Counted from the first letter of the stretch, positions 26,734 to 36,091 are shown. The stretch: 64,000 nucleotides of DNA from CAVVNN01 sp963749605 (GCA_963749605.1 CAVVNN010000004.1:62001-126000), one strand, 5' to 3'. The notes: generated by a model not told the origin, from the letters alone. Program-made: numbers and translations.

Positions 26734-27399
26734 CTACGCCCGGGAGCCGAGCCACTCGTCGCGCGCGCCGGCGACGGCGGTGACAGCCTCGACTATCGGG
26801 GCGGGAGCCTTGGCGGGGGAGCCTGCGTCGAAGGGCGGCTGCGGGTCGTACTCGATCCCTAGCTGAACGGCCTGGGCGACCTCCGGCCCGGCCTCCTGGC
26901 CGACCAGGTGCAGCGCCATGTCGATCCCGGCCGAGACGCCGGCGGCGGTGACCGTCTTGCCGTCCTCGACGAAGCGCCCGCCGACCGGGTCGGCGCCCAG
27001 CTCGCCCAGCTGCTCGAGGAAGAGCCAGTGGCAGGTCGCCCGCTTGCCCTCCAGCAGCCCGGCGGCGGCGAGCACCAGCGACCCGGTGCAGACCGAGGTC
27101 GTCCACTTGGTCCGCTCGTCGACGGCGCGCAGCCAGGAGAGCACGCGTTCGTCCTCCATCAGCGGCCGGTTGCCCTCGCCGCCGGGGACGAGGACGACGT
27201 CGGGCGCGGTCACTTCCTCCAGCGAGTAGTCGGCGCTGAGCCCGAGCGCGCCGCTGTCCGTCCGCACCTCTCCCTTGACAGGTCCGACGAACCTGACCTC
27301 CCAGCCGGGCACCGAGCGCAGCACCTCGTAGGGCCCGATCGCGTCGAGGGCGGTGAGCTTGTCGAAGATGAGGATCGCTATCTGCATGGCCCGGATCAT
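26734..27399 (-). CDS. DJ-1/PfpI family protein (isonitrile hydratase-like)
   Basis: The 221-residue protein opens IAILIFDKLTALDAIGPYEV and carries the nucleophile elbow SVCTGSLVLAAAGLLEGKRA with Cys at about residue 103, then ATCHW. These are features of the isonitrile hydratase and ThiJ/PfpI single-domain group. The family includes hydratases, glyoxalases and chaperone-like proteins, so only the fold is firm. There is no AraC-type DNA-binding domain at the C-terminus. It is transcribed away from the small coiled-coil/membrane gene that starts 88 bases beyond its own start. Confidence 0.87.
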   Translation of the reverse strand: MIRAMQIAILIFDKLTALDAIGPYEVLRSVPGWEVRFVGPVKGEVRTDSGALGLSADYSLEEVTAPDVVLVPGGEGNRPLMEDERVLSWLRAVDERTKWTTSVCTGSLVLAAAGLLEGKRATCHWLFLEQLGELGADPVGGRFVEDGKTVTAAGVSAGIDMALHLVGQEAGPEVAQAVQLGIEYDPQPPFDAGSPAKAPAPIVEAVTAVAGARDEWLGSRA

Positions 27400-27433
27400 G
27401 GCACGCGTGCTGCGCCCAGCGCCGTTGCAGAGA

Positions 27434-27487
27434 TTTCACATTCAGCGAGCCACATGTCACAGCGGGGCCGGATACGGTGCCATCATC
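27434..27487 (+). promoter_or_regulatory. Conserved block upstream of the small coiled-coil/membrane gene (copy 2)
   Basis: This region contains the same ordered elements as the one before the gene at 12851: CATTC (27439), GCGAG (27445), an ATG-CACA segment, CGG-GC and GATA. Spacing to the start codon is 49 bases here and 45 bases in copy 1. It probably marks a shared promoter, although I cannot place -35 and -10 boxes reliably. Confidence 0.35.
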
Positions 27488-27715
27488 ATGGAGGCGATGA
27501 GGAAGAGTTGGACCGACGAGCGCTTGGACGACCTCAGTCACAGGATGGACGAGGGATTCCGGCGCGTCGACATGGACATCAGCGGGCTGCGAGCGGAAAT
27601 GAACAGCCGCTTCGATGCGTTGCAGCGCACGATGATCCAGACCAGCGCCGTCATGATCGCCGCCCTGATCGGTCTGATCGCCGCCCTGATCGGCCTCATC
27701 GCGACCCAGTTGTAG
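27488..27715 (+). CDS. Small coiled-coil protein with C-terminal membrane helix (copy 2)
   Basis: The 75-residue paralogue of the gene at 12851 begins MEAMRKSWTDERLDDLSHRM. It continues with a charged heptad region (RVDMDISGLRAEMNSRFDAL, about 26-45) and a hydrophobic helix (about 54-73). The in-frame region upstream of 27488 does not look coding and lies in the conserved promoter-like block, so this ATG is chosen. The predicted form is an inner-membrane tail-anchored oligomer. The function is unknown. It lies 18 bases upstream of the PPOX-like gene on the same strand. Confidence 0.72.
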   Translation: MEAMRKSWTDERLDDLSHRMDEGFRRVDMDISGLRAEMNSRFDALQRTMIQTSAVMIAALIGLIAALIGLIATQL

Positions 27716-27733
27716 AGGCGGCCAAGGCTTCCA

Positions 27734-28201
27734 ATGAGCCGCCGCGACCAGATCGAGCTCAGCGAGGGGGAGCTGCTGGAGCTGCTCGAGGGCGAGCGGG
27801 TCGCCGTCGTCTCCAGCCTCGGCCCGCGCGGCTGGCCGCACTCGATGCCGATGTGGTTCGTGCCGCGCGGGGGCGAGGTCTGGGTCTGGACCTACGCCAA
27901 GTCGCAGAAGGTGCGCAACCTGGAACGCGACCCGCGGGCGACCGTGCTGGTCGAGACCGGGCGCGAGTACGGCGAGCTGCGGGGAGCGATGATCGAGGCC
28001 GAAGCGGAGATCCACCGCGACTTCGAGACCGTGCTCGCCTTCGCCGAGGAGCTGACGCTGCGCTACGCGGAGGGGATCTCCTCGATCGAGGGCGACGCCA
28101 AAGCGGCGCTGGAGGCGCAGGCCCCGAAACGGGTCGCGATCCACTTCAAACCGGTGCGCACGGCGACCTGGGACCACCGCAAGCTGGGCGGGACGTACTA
28201 G
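27734..28201 (+). CDS. Pyridoxamine 5'-phosphate oxidase-like flavin/deazaflavin-binding protein
   Basis: The 155-residue split-barrel protein has the segments ERVAVVSSLGPRGWPHSMPM and VWTYAKSQKVRNLERDPRAT, a typical flavin phosphate-binding loop, then TVLVETG. This pattern is that of the actinobacterial PPOX/FDOR families, which use FMN or coenzyme F420 to reduce small molecules. Cofactor and substrate cannot be read from the sequence. It probably shares a transcript with the small membrane protein gene. Confidence 0.82.
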   Translation: MSRRDQIELSEGELLELLEGERVAVVSSLGPRGWPHSMPMWFVPRGGEVWVWTYAKSQKVRNLERDPRATVLVETGREYGELRGAMIEAEAEIHRDFETVLAFAEELTLRYAEGISSIEGDAKAALEAQAPKRVAIHFKPVRTATWDHRKLGGTY

Positions 28202-28252
28202 GAGCACGAGGCTCGAGGGCGACGGCAGGTCTGCGCGCTCTAGTCTCGTCGT

Positions 28253-29443
28253 GTGAAGCTCGTCCTTGCTACGAATCACCTTGGACTGGGTGGCAGCGAG
28301 TCCTACCTGATCACGGTCGCCGAGCAGCTCGACCGCCTCGGCCACGAAGTGGTCGTCTACGCGCCGGAACCCGGTGGAGGCGTGGCCGTTGCGCGGGAAC
28401 GGGGTCTTACGATCATCGATGAAGCGGAGCTGCCCGAAGACCTCGATGCGGCGTTGGTTCAGGATCCGGGGGTCTCCTTCCAGTTGGCCGACCGCTGCCC
28501 CGGCGTCCCACAGCTGTTCGTCGCCCACAGCGAGATCTTCGATCTCCAGGCGCCGCCTCAGCTCGACGGCGCGGTCGGCGCGGTCGTCGCGCTCAACGAC
28601 AGGATCGCCGGGCGTCTGCGTCGCTACGCCGTCGACGTGGAGGTGGTGCGCCTGCGCCAGCCAATCGACACCGAGAGGTTCACCCCGCGGGGGCCGTTGC
28701 CGGATGCGCCGCGTACAGCTCTGCTGCTCAGCAACACGCCGAACGCCGACCGCGTTGCGATGCTCGAGTCGGCTTGTGCCGCAGCCGAGGTCGATCTGAC
28801 CCGTCTGGGAGGCACAGCGGGCCAGACCGCGGATGTACGGTTCGCCCTCGCCGCCGCGGACATCGTGATCGGCTACGGTCGTTCGATCCTCGAGGCGATG
28901 GCCTGTGGGCGAGCCGCCTACGTCTACGACTGGAACGGTGGGGACGGCTGGGTCACCAAGGAGAGCTATCCGGTGATCGAGGCGGATGGCTTTGCGGGCC
29001 GGAGCGGGCGCCGGGTCATCGACCTCGCGGGCCTCAGCGAGGACTTGCGCCGATACTCCCCATCGATGGGTCCGGTCAACCACGACCTCGTGGTTGCCCA
29101 TCACAGGGCAAGCGCCCACGTCGGGCAGCTGATCGAGCTGCTTGAACGCCTGGCGAAGCCGGGGCCCAGACCGCGTGCGCCGCTGCAGGAGATGGCGCGG
29201 CTGGTCCGTCTCGAGTGGCGGGCACGCGGAGACGCTCAGGCCCTTGCCCGCGAGAACGCGCATCTGCGGGAGCTGCTGAAAGAGTGCGACGAGGCAAGGA
29301 GGCTTGGCGCCCAGGACATGGAGGCGACGACGGCCCGGGCCGTCGTCGAGGTGAGGCGTGTCTACGAGGAGAGCCTGAGTTGGCGCCTGACCGCGCCGGT
29401 GCGCGCCGTGGGCCGGCTGCTTCGCCGCGCGCTGTGGCGCTGA
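28253..29443 (+). CDS. GT4-like glycosyltransferase with C-terminal coiled-coil tail
   Basis: The 396-residue GT-B-like protein has the N-terminal acceptor-side loop LATNHLGLGGSESYLI and the C-terminal donor-site region ADIVIGYGRSILEAMACGRA, the usual ExxxxG/A region of family 4 transferases. Residues about 320-380 form a charged coiled coil that ends in SLSWRLTAPVRAVGRLL, a tail motif seen in several enzymes of polysaccharide loci. It presumably transfers a sugar to a lipid-linked chain at the inner membrane face. It is the first gene of the polysaccharide locus. The start is GTG. Confidence 0.8.
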   Translation: MKLVLATNHLGLGGSESYLITVAEQLDRLGHEVVVYAPEPGGGVAVARERGLTIIDEAELPEDLDAALVQDPGVSFQLADRCPGVPQLFVAHSEIFDLQAPPQLDGAVGAVVALNDRIAGRLRRYAVDVEVVRLRQPIDTERFTPRGPLPDAPRTALLLSNTPNADRVAMLESACAAAEVDLTRLGGTAGQTADVRFALAAADIVIGYGRSILEAMACGRAAYVYDWNGGDGWVTKESYPVIEADGFAGRSGRRVIDLAGLSEDLRRYSPSMGPVNHDLVVAHHRASAHVGQLIELLERLAKPGPRPRAPLQEMARLVRLEWRARGDAQALARENAHLRELLKECDEARRLGAQDMEATTARAVVEVRRVYEESLSWRLTAPVRAVGRLLRRALWR

Positions 29444-29449
29444 AGCCGG

Positions 29450-31096
29450 TCAGCCCAGAAGCTCGCGGGCATCAACCTCTCGGAGGCGATTCCTATAGCG
29501 ATTCCACCAGGCGTGGAAGAGGCTGGCGGCCTCCATCCCCAGTCGCAGGTCGCCGGGAAGCTCGACCTCATCCGGCGCGTCGAGCCATGCTCGCAACTCA
29601 GGTGAGATGTGTGCGGCGAGCGGGCCGTTTGCGAGCAAGTGGCGATAGGCCTCGAGGGCCGGCGCCGCACGCCAGCGCCTAACCAGGCGCGGCTCAGTTC
29701 GCGGCGCATCTTTGCTCGTTGGAAGGCGGCCCGCCGCGGGTGCGAGGCGCTCGAAGATGGCAGCGTAAAGGGCATCGCCATCTTTCTCGGCGGGCGTCAC
29801 GGAGAGCGCCGCTTTCGCCACGGCGTCGCTGGCGCCGGGCGTAAAGACCCGCGCCCCTGCACCGAGCAGGCCGACCGGGTAATTCGACACACCCCGGATC
29901 GTCCGGGTCGCGTAGAGCGAGAGAACCGCCTGCCAGGGATGGCCCTCGAAAGGGCCCGCCGCCGACACGAACTGCTCACGGGCGCGCTGAACGAGGGGCT
30001 CGTGGAAGGGCTCTGCGAGCGCCCGGTGGGCGAGGCCGTAGCGGCGCAGGCTGTCGAACAGCGCCAGGCTCGCCTGGCGGGGCCGGCTCGGATTGCGGGT
30101 GTCCGGCGTGTAGAAGTGAGCGCCCGCCTGCAGCAGCGTGTCGATCGCAAAGCCGTCCGAGACCGGCGTCTCGATGTCCTTCAGTCGTCGCGCCAGCGGC
30201 ACCAGCCAGGCGTGATCGACGAACTGGTACTCGACCCTCCTCGCTCGCTCCTCCCAATCGGCCGGGTAGTCCTCCGGGTCCGCCTCGATCTGCTCATGGC
30301 GCACGCCGAACGCCTCCGCGACCGGCGCCGCCAACTCCTCCTCGAACCTCCCGCCCTCGTCGTCGTTGACGGTGAGCGCGGCCGACACCCGATCATCTCG
30401 TGCCAGAGCGCAGAAGAGCATGCGGGAGTCTCGCCCGCCGCTCAGAGGGCAGATGACGCCCTCGCCGAGCGGGGCGAGGGCATCGTCCAGTCCTGCCACA
30501 AGCGCGTCCGCGGCGTCATCCAGGCCGGTGCTCGTCTCGACCTCCGCCCACGGCCAGGTTGGCGACTCTCGCCGGGCGCGGCCGAAGCGGCGGCGCAGCG
30601 TGGAGAAGGGGCCGAGGCGGCGGATCTCCGCGAATGGTGTGTGCTCCCCGAGCGGGTAGCGCAGCGCGAAGATCGCCGCCCAGGCGTCCCAATCGACCGA
30701 GAGCGGGCCCGGGAGCGCCTGCGCGAGCGCGTCGATCCGCGAGGCGAAATAGATGGCGCCATCGGCCTCCGCCCAGTAGACCGGCGCGAGCCCATTGACC
30801 GAAGAGTGGACGAAGCGACGACGCCCGCTCGTCACGATGCCGCAGGCCCCGAGCTGCCCAGCCTGGCGCCAGTCCGAGGCGCCGCTACGCCAGAAGCCGC
30901 TCTCGATCCAGCCGAGGCCCCGTTCCTTCGGACCCCGCCACCGAAGCGGCTCGCGATCGAGCGTCAGCATCGAGCTGTCGTCTTCGTGCACCGGGCGAAT
31001 ATCGCCGCCGAGCGAGGCGGCGATCTGCATCACCCGCTCCCGTCTGTAGGGGCCGAGGGCGCCGGCCACGACCGGTGAGTTGGCTCCTCTAGGCAT
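29450..31096 (-). CDS. Asparagine synthase-like protein lacking the N-terminal catalytic cysteine
   Basis: The 548-residue protein has a degenerate N-terminal Ntn-like domain (about 10-170) and an AsnB-type synthase domain with the ATP loop PLSGGRDSRM (SGGRDS at 219-224) and AFGVRHEQIEADPED. A working glutaminase domain needs Cys at position 2; here the N-terminus is MPRGANSP, so ammonia release from glutamine is unlikely. AsnB-like proteins recur in polysaccharide loci, where an amidated sugar or lipid step has been suggested. The acceptor is unknown. It is convergent with the GT4-like gene, with seven bases between the stops. Confidence 0.8.
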   Translation of the reverse strand: MPRGANSPVVAGALGPYRRERVMQIAASLGGDIRPVHEDDSSMLTLDREPLRWRGPKERGLGWIESGFWRSGASDWRQAGQLGACGIVTSGRRRFVHSSVNGLAPVYWAEADGAIYFASRIDALAQALPGPLSVDWDAWAAIFALRYPLGEHTPFAEIRRLGPFSTLRRRFGRARRESPTWPWAEVETSTGLDDAADALVAGLDDALAPLGEGVICPLSGGRDSRMLFCALARDDRVSAALTVNDDEGGRFEEELAAPVAEAFGVRHEQIEADPEDYPADWEERARRVEYQFVDHAWLVPLARRLKDIETPVSDGFAIDTLLQAGAHFYTPDTRNPSRPRQASLALFDSLRRYGLAHRALAEPFHEPLVQRAREQFVSAAGPFEGHPWQAVLSLYATRTIRGVSNYPVGLLGAGARVFTPGASDAVAKAALSVTPAEKDGDALYAAIFERLAPAAGRLPTSKDAPRTEPRLVRRWRAAPALEAYRHLLANGPLAAHISPELRAWLDAPDEVELPGDLRLGMEAASLFHAWWNRYRNRLREVDARELLG

Positions 31097-31132
31097 CGCA
31101 GACAGGTTCCCGAGGCTAATGAAGTGGCGTCT

Positions 31133-32408
31133 CTACCGGCGAGAGAGATTGCGAGTTACGGCACGAACTGGATGGAGAGCGCGGTGGATGAGGCCGCGCA
31201 GGCGCCACCACCTGCCGTTCACGATCAGGTCGAGCGTGTCGGCGGCATGGCGCAGGGGGGCAAGTTCGACCTGCATCTCTGCGAGTTCCTGCTCGCGGAC
31301 CGTAAGGATCCGGCGCAGCTTCGCGAGCTCGTCGAGGGCCTTCATTTCGTTGTGGGAGAGCCACTGACAGAACTCGCGAGTTGCCTCCTGCTCGGAGTCG
31401 CGCAGCGCGGCCTCCACCTCGGTTGGGAGCCGGTAGGCGCCGTCCTCCCGTTCGATCAGTTCTGCGGCGCCGCTGAAGCGCCGATCGGCGCGGGGCGGCG
31501 CGCCCGGAGGCTGCCAGGCGCCGGCGGTCACCTGCTCCGCTCGCGCTCGGGTACGCGAAAGCGCCGCCTGCGCGGCCGCCGCCAAGCTCTCGGGCCCGTC
31601 CTCCACAGGAGGAGGTGCAAGGTCGCGAGCTATCTCGCCCCACTTGGCGAGGAAGCGGCCACGGTGGCGCTCGAAGAGGAAGTTGCGCAGCCGCGGCCCG
31701 GTCAGGGCCGAGTTCCCCGCGCGAGTCGAACGCGCCGCTCATGTGGCGGACGCTGGATGCGGGGACGCTCAGCACGAGACGGCCCTGGCGCCACATCGCC
31801 AGAGAGATGTCGATGTCGACGAAGACGGCCGGGTGGAAGCGCTCGTCCCAGCCGCCGGCGAGCTGGAGCGCCTCGCGGTCGATGAGCATGGCGGCGCCGC
31901 TGAGCATGTCCGCCGGTGTCGGCTCGCGTGCGGCGACGACCTCGGGTGCGCTGGCCGCATCGATCTGCAGGTGGCCGGCATCGGCAAGCAGCACCCAGCC
32001 GCAGTTCTGCACGGTGCCGTCTCGGTTGTAGAGGCGGCTGCCCACGGCGCCGGCGCCGTGTTTGCTCATTGCGTCGCACAGCGGGGCCAGCCAGCCAGCG
32101 TCGGGCTCGCTGTCCTCGTGGAGGGTCGCCACGCGCGGGGCACGGGCCAGCTTGGCGGCGAGGTTCCACCCCACGGCCGGGCCGGCATTGGCGCGGGCGA
32201 CGATTACGCGAGCGCCCGTCGTTCGCTCGCGGACCAGCGTCTCGAGCTCGGTGTCGGGGTCGTTGAGGAAGAGCACGGTCTCGCAGGGGATCGCGGGATC
32301 GTGGCCGGCGGCCACGGCGCGTAGGCAGCGCTCTGCCATCGTCGCGGCACCGTCGAGGAGGACGATCAGCGAGACCGCGGGGTCGGCGGCGGCGGGCAGC
32401 GAGATCAT
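31133..32408 (-). pseudogene. GT2-family glycosyltransferase with coiled-coil tail, frameshifted
   Basis: The N-terminal part (from ATG 32408) is a GT-A fold: SLIVLLDGAATMAERCLRAV, then VATLHEDSEPDAGWL, SRLYNRDGTVQNCG and DERFHPAVFVDIDISLAMW. The frame then changes at the minus-strand GGGG run complementary to 31715-31718. Removing one G gives AFDSRGNSALTGPRLRNFLF and a C-terminal half with a coiled coil (about 370-400) ending WRLRGLIHRALHPVRAV. The corrected length is about 424 residues. The single homopolymer fix points to a sequence error. It probably transfers a sugar during surface polysaccharide assembly. Confidence 0.78.
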
Positions 32409-32462
32409 GGCCGGCCGAGCTTATTTCGCTGGGCGCTGGGGGCCGGTTATGATCGCCCAGAT

Positions 32463-33437
32463 ATGGACCGCGGAACGCCCGGGGGGACAGCCCGGGCGAT
32501 CGCCCCCGAGCGCGGAAGCCGCCCCAGCGTGGGGCTCGTCGGATGCGGGCGGTGGGGTCGTCTCATCCTTCGCGACCTCGTGACCCTGGGGTGCGAGGTC
32601 CATGTCGTCGCTCGCTCGCAAGCGAGTCGAGGGCGCGCTCGGGAGGGGGGCGCCGCCTCGATTGCGGCCGAACTCTCGGCGCTGGGGACGGTCGAGGGGA
32701 TCGTGGTCGCGACGCCTACGAGCACTCACGAGGAGGTGGTCGAGGAGGCGCTGGGACTTGGGGTGCCGGTGTTCGTTGAGAAGCCGCTCACGGCCGACCT
32801 GTCATCCGCCCGTCGCCTTGCCGCGGCGGCGCCCGATCGACTATTCGTAATGGACAAGTGGCGCTACCACCCCGGCGTGCGCGAGCTGGCGCGGATCGTC
32901 CGCTCTGGCGAGCTCGGCGCGCCGGTCGGAATCCACGCGCGAAGGGTGACGCTCGGCCATCGGTACGCGGATGTCGACACCGTGTGGATCCATGCTCCGC
33001 ACGACTTGGCGATAGCGCTCGAGGTGCTGGGGCACGTACCCGAGCCGCGGATTGCCGTCGCCGAGCTGGTCGCCGGCGAACTCGCCGGCGCCACGGCGGT
33101 GCTGGGGGAGGCGCCGTGGATGGTCCTCGAGGTCTCGACGCTCGCGCCCGGCCATCGTCGTGAGCTGCGCCTCGTATGCGAGGACGGTGTCGCGCAGCTC
33201 GACGGGGGCTACGCAGAGCACGTGGTCGTGGCGCGGGCGGGAGCGATCTCCGAGGACGCCGTCGAGCGCCGTCCGCTTGCCGGCGAGTTGCCGCTGCTCG
33301 CCGAGCTGCGCGCATTCGTGGAGCACCTGAGCGGCGGGTCGCCGCCGCTGAGCTCAGCGGCCGACGGCGTCGCGGTCGTCGAGGCCATCGAGCGGATCGT
33401 CGCGTTGGCGCGACCGACGGCGAAGGCTGTGGCGTGA
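32463..33437 (+). CDS. Gfo/Idh/MocA-family oxidoreductase
   Basis: The 324-residue protein has the NAD(P) Rossmann loop VGLVGCGRWGRLILRDL (about 22-38) and FVEKPLTADLSSAR with the family EKP motif (about 103-105). Its C-terminal alpha/beta domain carries HAPHDLAIALEVLG, including the usual histidine. Family members oxidise or reduce sugars, often UDP- or dTDP-linked at C3. It overlaps the RmlC-like cupin gene by four bases (GTGA), so the two probably act in one sugar-nucleotide modification route. It is divergent from the GT2 gene, with 54 bases between the starts. Confidence 0.87.
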   Translation: MDRGTPGGTARAIAPERGSRPSVGLVGCGRWGRLILRDLVTLGCEVHVVARSQASRGRAREGGAASIAAELSALGTVEGIVVATPTSTHEEVVEEALGLGVPVFVEKPLTADLSSARRLAAAAPDRLFVMDKWRYHPGVRELARIVRSGELGAPVGIHARRVTLGHRYADVDTVWIHAPHDLAIALEVLGHVPEPRIAVAELVAGELAGATAVLGEAPWMVLEVSTLAPGHRRELRLVCEDGVAQLDGGYAEHVVVARAGAISEDAVERRPLAGELPLLAELRAFVEHLSGGSPPLSSAADGVAVVEAIERIVALARPTAKAVA

Positions 33438-33988
33438 GCGCTGTGTCGCCTGCCGCGGTGGTTGGCGTGTTGCCGCACGACGTCCTGCTCACACCGCTCG
33501 ATCCCCATCGCGACGACCGGGGCACGTTCATCGAGCTCTTCCGCGAGACATGGCCGACCGGTGTGCACCCGATCCAATGGAATGTCGTGGCCAGCGAGGC
33601 CGGGGTACTGCGCGGCGTGCACGTCCATCCCAGCCACGACGATTACCTGACGGTCATCCGTGGCGCCGCCGAGGTCGGTCTTCGAGATCTGCGCGAGGAC
33701 TCGCCAACGGTGGGCGCCGCGGCCTGCGTCAAGCTCGTCGCCGAGTGCCCGGTTGCGATCTCGATCCCCCACGGGGTCGCCCACGGCTTCTACTTCAACG
33801 AGGCCTCAACCCACGTCTACGCGGTTTCCCACTACTGGGACTCCGCCGACGAGCTTGGCTGCCGCTGGGATGACCCGGCCCTCGAGATCCCCTGGCCCCA
33901 ACGCAAGGCGCGAATCTCCCCACGCGACGCCGCACTACCCCCACTGGCCGCCCTGCTGACCGAGCTTCAAGCCGCCTGGGACGGCTGA
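33434..33988 (+). CDS. RmlC-like sugar-nucleotide epimerase/cupin
   Basis: The 184-residue cupin has RGTFIELFRETW, the segment LRGVHVHPSHDDY (catalytic-type His), IPHGVAHGFYF and the C-terminal DELGCRWDDPALEIPWP, which echoes the EAGIxWNDPxLxIxWP tail of dTDP-4-dehydrorhamnose 3,5-epimerase. It is clearly different from the second RmlC at 56625, so it probably acts on another 4-keto sugar, perhaps together with the overlapping Gfo/Idh oxidoreductase. The GTG at 33434 is chosen because of the four-base overlap and because the cupin domain begins right after it. Confidence 0.8.
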   Translation: MSAVSPAAVVGVLPHDVLLTPLDPHRDDRGTFIELFRETWPTGVHPIQWNVVASEAGVLRGVHVHPSHDDYLTVIRGAAEVGLRDLREDSPTVGAAACVKLVAECPVAISIPHGVAHGFYFNEASTHVYAVSHYWDSADELGCRWDDPALEIPWPQRKARISPRDAALPPLAALLTELQAAWDG

Positions 33989-34136
33989 TCCAGCCTTTCA
34001 TCCCTGAGGCAAGGGTCCGGCGCTTCCGTGATGGACCAGTCCTCGATTGCCACCACGCCCGGCCGCTCAGGCGCGCGCGTTTCTCGAATCGTCTGACCGC
34101 GACCGCCCCGCCGCGGCGCCTATACGCTTGCCGGAG

Positions 34137-36089
34137 ATGGTGCGCAAAGTCGGCCGGGGGTCGATCGTGAGCTTGATCGGCGGGGCGACTCGTCTGTGGG
34201 AACTTCCGCGAGTGCGGCTGGCGGTCGCCGTCGTCGCCTTCGCGGCGGGCACAGTCGTTACCTGCTTGATCGCCCACCCGCGGATTTTCACCGGGTTCGC
34301 CTCCTACGACGACGAGGGCTACATGTTGACGGCGTTGAAGGGGTTCGTGAACCACGGTCACCTCTACGACCGGGTCTTCACCCAGTACGGGCCCTTCTAC
34401 TACGAGGCTTGGGGGGCGGTCTTCTCGATCTTCGGGATCCCCGTCACCCACGACGGTGGCAGGGCCGTCACCCTCGTCGCCTGGGTGTTGTCGAGCCTCC
34501 TCGTCGGCTTCGCGAGCTGGCGGATTACCAGCAGCATCCTGCTCGGCCTCGGAACCCAGATACTGGTGTTCGGCGCCCTCGTCACGCTGGTCAACGAGCC
34601 GATGCATCCGGGCGGCATCATCTGCCTGCTGCTGGCGACGATTGTGACGATTTCCTGCTTCGTCCGCGACCGCGTCTCGCCCTACGCGATGGCAGTGCTC
34701 GGGGGTGCCGTCGCCGCCCTCGTCCTGGTCAAGATCAATGTCGGTTCCTTCGCCCTCGCTTCGCTGCTGCTCGCCTGTGTGGTTAGCTATCCGGTGCTTG
34801 GCTCTCGCCGATGGCTGCGGCCGGCGGTCGAGGTTGGATTCGTCGCCCTCCCGGTCGTGCTGATGCTCGGCAAGTTCGGCGAATCGTGGGTGCGCCAGTA
34901 CGCGGCCCACGTCGCACTCGCCGCACTCGCCGCTGTCGTCGTCCTCAGGGCCCGCGAGAGGGAGCGCCGGCCGGCCGAGGAGCTGGGATGGCTGCTCGGG
35001 GGCTTCGCCGCACTCGCCGTCGTCGTCTGCCTGGCGATCGTCGCCGCCGGCACCAGCCCCGGCAGCCTGGTCGACGGCGTCATCCGCCAGCCCCTGCGCC
35101 AGGCCGGCGCGTTCACGCTCCCGCTGGAACTGCCGAAGCGGTTCTACAGCCTCGACCTGATCGCCCTCGGCGGAGCTTTCGCCTACTCGTACGTCACCCG
35201 CAAGCGCCGAGGCTCGCCCACCGGCGCCTGGCTCGCGACCACCTCGCTCCTCAGCATCGTCGTCGGCCTGGCGATGGCGCAGTCGGTCGCGGGCAAGTCG
35301 CTTCCCTTCGATCTCACCGCCTTGCTCGGCAATCCGCTGAGCATGCTCGCTTTCTGCTGGGTGGCGCTGATAGCGCCGTCCCCCGGCGCTCCCCCGGCGC
35401 TCGCCTTCGCCCGCCTTCTGCTGCCGCTTCTCGCTGTGCTGCAGGCCCTGCACGCATACCCCGTAGCCGGCAGCCAGACCCTCTGGTCGTCCTTCCTGCT
35501 GATTCCCGTGGGCGCCATCTGCGTCGCCGAGGGCGCCCGCGGCCTCCACGCGGCCCTCGCCGCCGGGGCCGAGCGGCGGGCACTGGTTGCCCTCGCGGGG
35601 ATCGGCGCCGTGGCGCTGATCTGGTCCGTCGGCAACGCGGCCCTGCGGGAACCGCTGCAGGAAGCGCGCGTCGCCTATGACGGCTCGGCCTCGCTGGGGC
35701 TGCCGGGCTCCGAGAGGGTCCACGTCGGCCAGCCCGAAGCCGAACTCTACGGCGAGATCTCGGCGGCGATCGAGCGAGACTGCCCCGCTTTCGTGATGCT
35801 CCCCGGGATGGACAGCTTCTACCTCTGGACCGAACAGGAACCGCCGACGGGCTACAACGCGACCGGCTGGCCGACCCTCTTCGACGAAGAGCATCAACGC
35901 CGCGTCATCGCCGACACCCGCTCGATCGCAGGGCTCTGCCTGCTCGAAAACGTTCCTCTCGTCGAATACTGGACTGGAGGTACGGCTCCGTCTGGGCCCC
36001 TGGTCCGTTACCTGCACCGCGGATTCAGGTTGATCGCCAGCTTCGGCGACTATCGGCTGCTGAAGCGGGAAGAGGGGTCGAGAGCGTAG
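34137..36089 (+). CDS. Polytopic membrane protein, GT-C glycosyltransferase-like
   Basis: The product is about 650 residues from ATG 34137; an ATG at 34047 in the same frame is possible but adds a non-conserved basic stretch. There are about 11-13 hydrophobic helices. The first periplasmic loop contains FASYDDEGYMLTALKGF, with paired acidic residues where GT-C enzymes hold their catalytic Asp, followed by YDRVFTQYGPFYYEAW. A soluble C-terminal domain follows the helices. It probably uses a lipid-phosphate sugar to decorate an exported glycan. It is followed by a DPM1-like GT2 that could make that donor. Confidence 0.72.
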   Translation: MVRKVGRGSIVSLIGGATRLWELPRVRLAVAVVAFAAGTVVTCLIAHPRIFTGFASYDDEGYMLTALKGFVNHGHLYDRVFTQYGPFYYEAWGAVFSIFGIPVTHDGGRAVTLVAWVLSSLLVGFASWRITSSILLGLGTQILVFGALVTLVNEPMHPGGIICLLLATIVTISCFVRDRVSPYAMAVLGGAVAALVLVKINVGSFALASLLLACVVSYPVLGSRRWLRPAVEVGFVALPVVLMLGKFGESWVRQYAAHVALAALAAVVVLRARERERRPAEELGWLLGGFAALAVVVCLAIVAAGTSPGSLVDGVIRQPLRQAGAFTLPLELPKRFYSLDLIALGGAFAYSYVTRKRRGSPTGAWLATTSLLSIVVGLAMAQSVAGKSLPFDLTALLGNPLSMLAFCWVALIAPSPGAPPALAFARLLLPLLAVLQALHAYPVAGSQTLWSSFLLIPVGAICVAEGARGLHAALAAGAERRALVALAGIGAVALIWSVGNAALREPLQEARVAYDGSASLGLPGSERVHVGQPEAELYGEISAAIERDCPAFVMLPGMDSFYLWTEQEPPTGYNATGWPTLFDEEHQRRVIADTRSIAGLCLLENVPLVEYWTGGTAPSGPLVRYLHRGFRLIASFGDYRLLKREEGSRA

Positions 36090-36091
36090 CG

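Noticed and set aside
33795..36017. 740-codon open frame antisense to the GT-C-like gene
   Set aside because: Composition (D, R, Q, G rich) is that of a reverse frame of a membrane protein; no motif.
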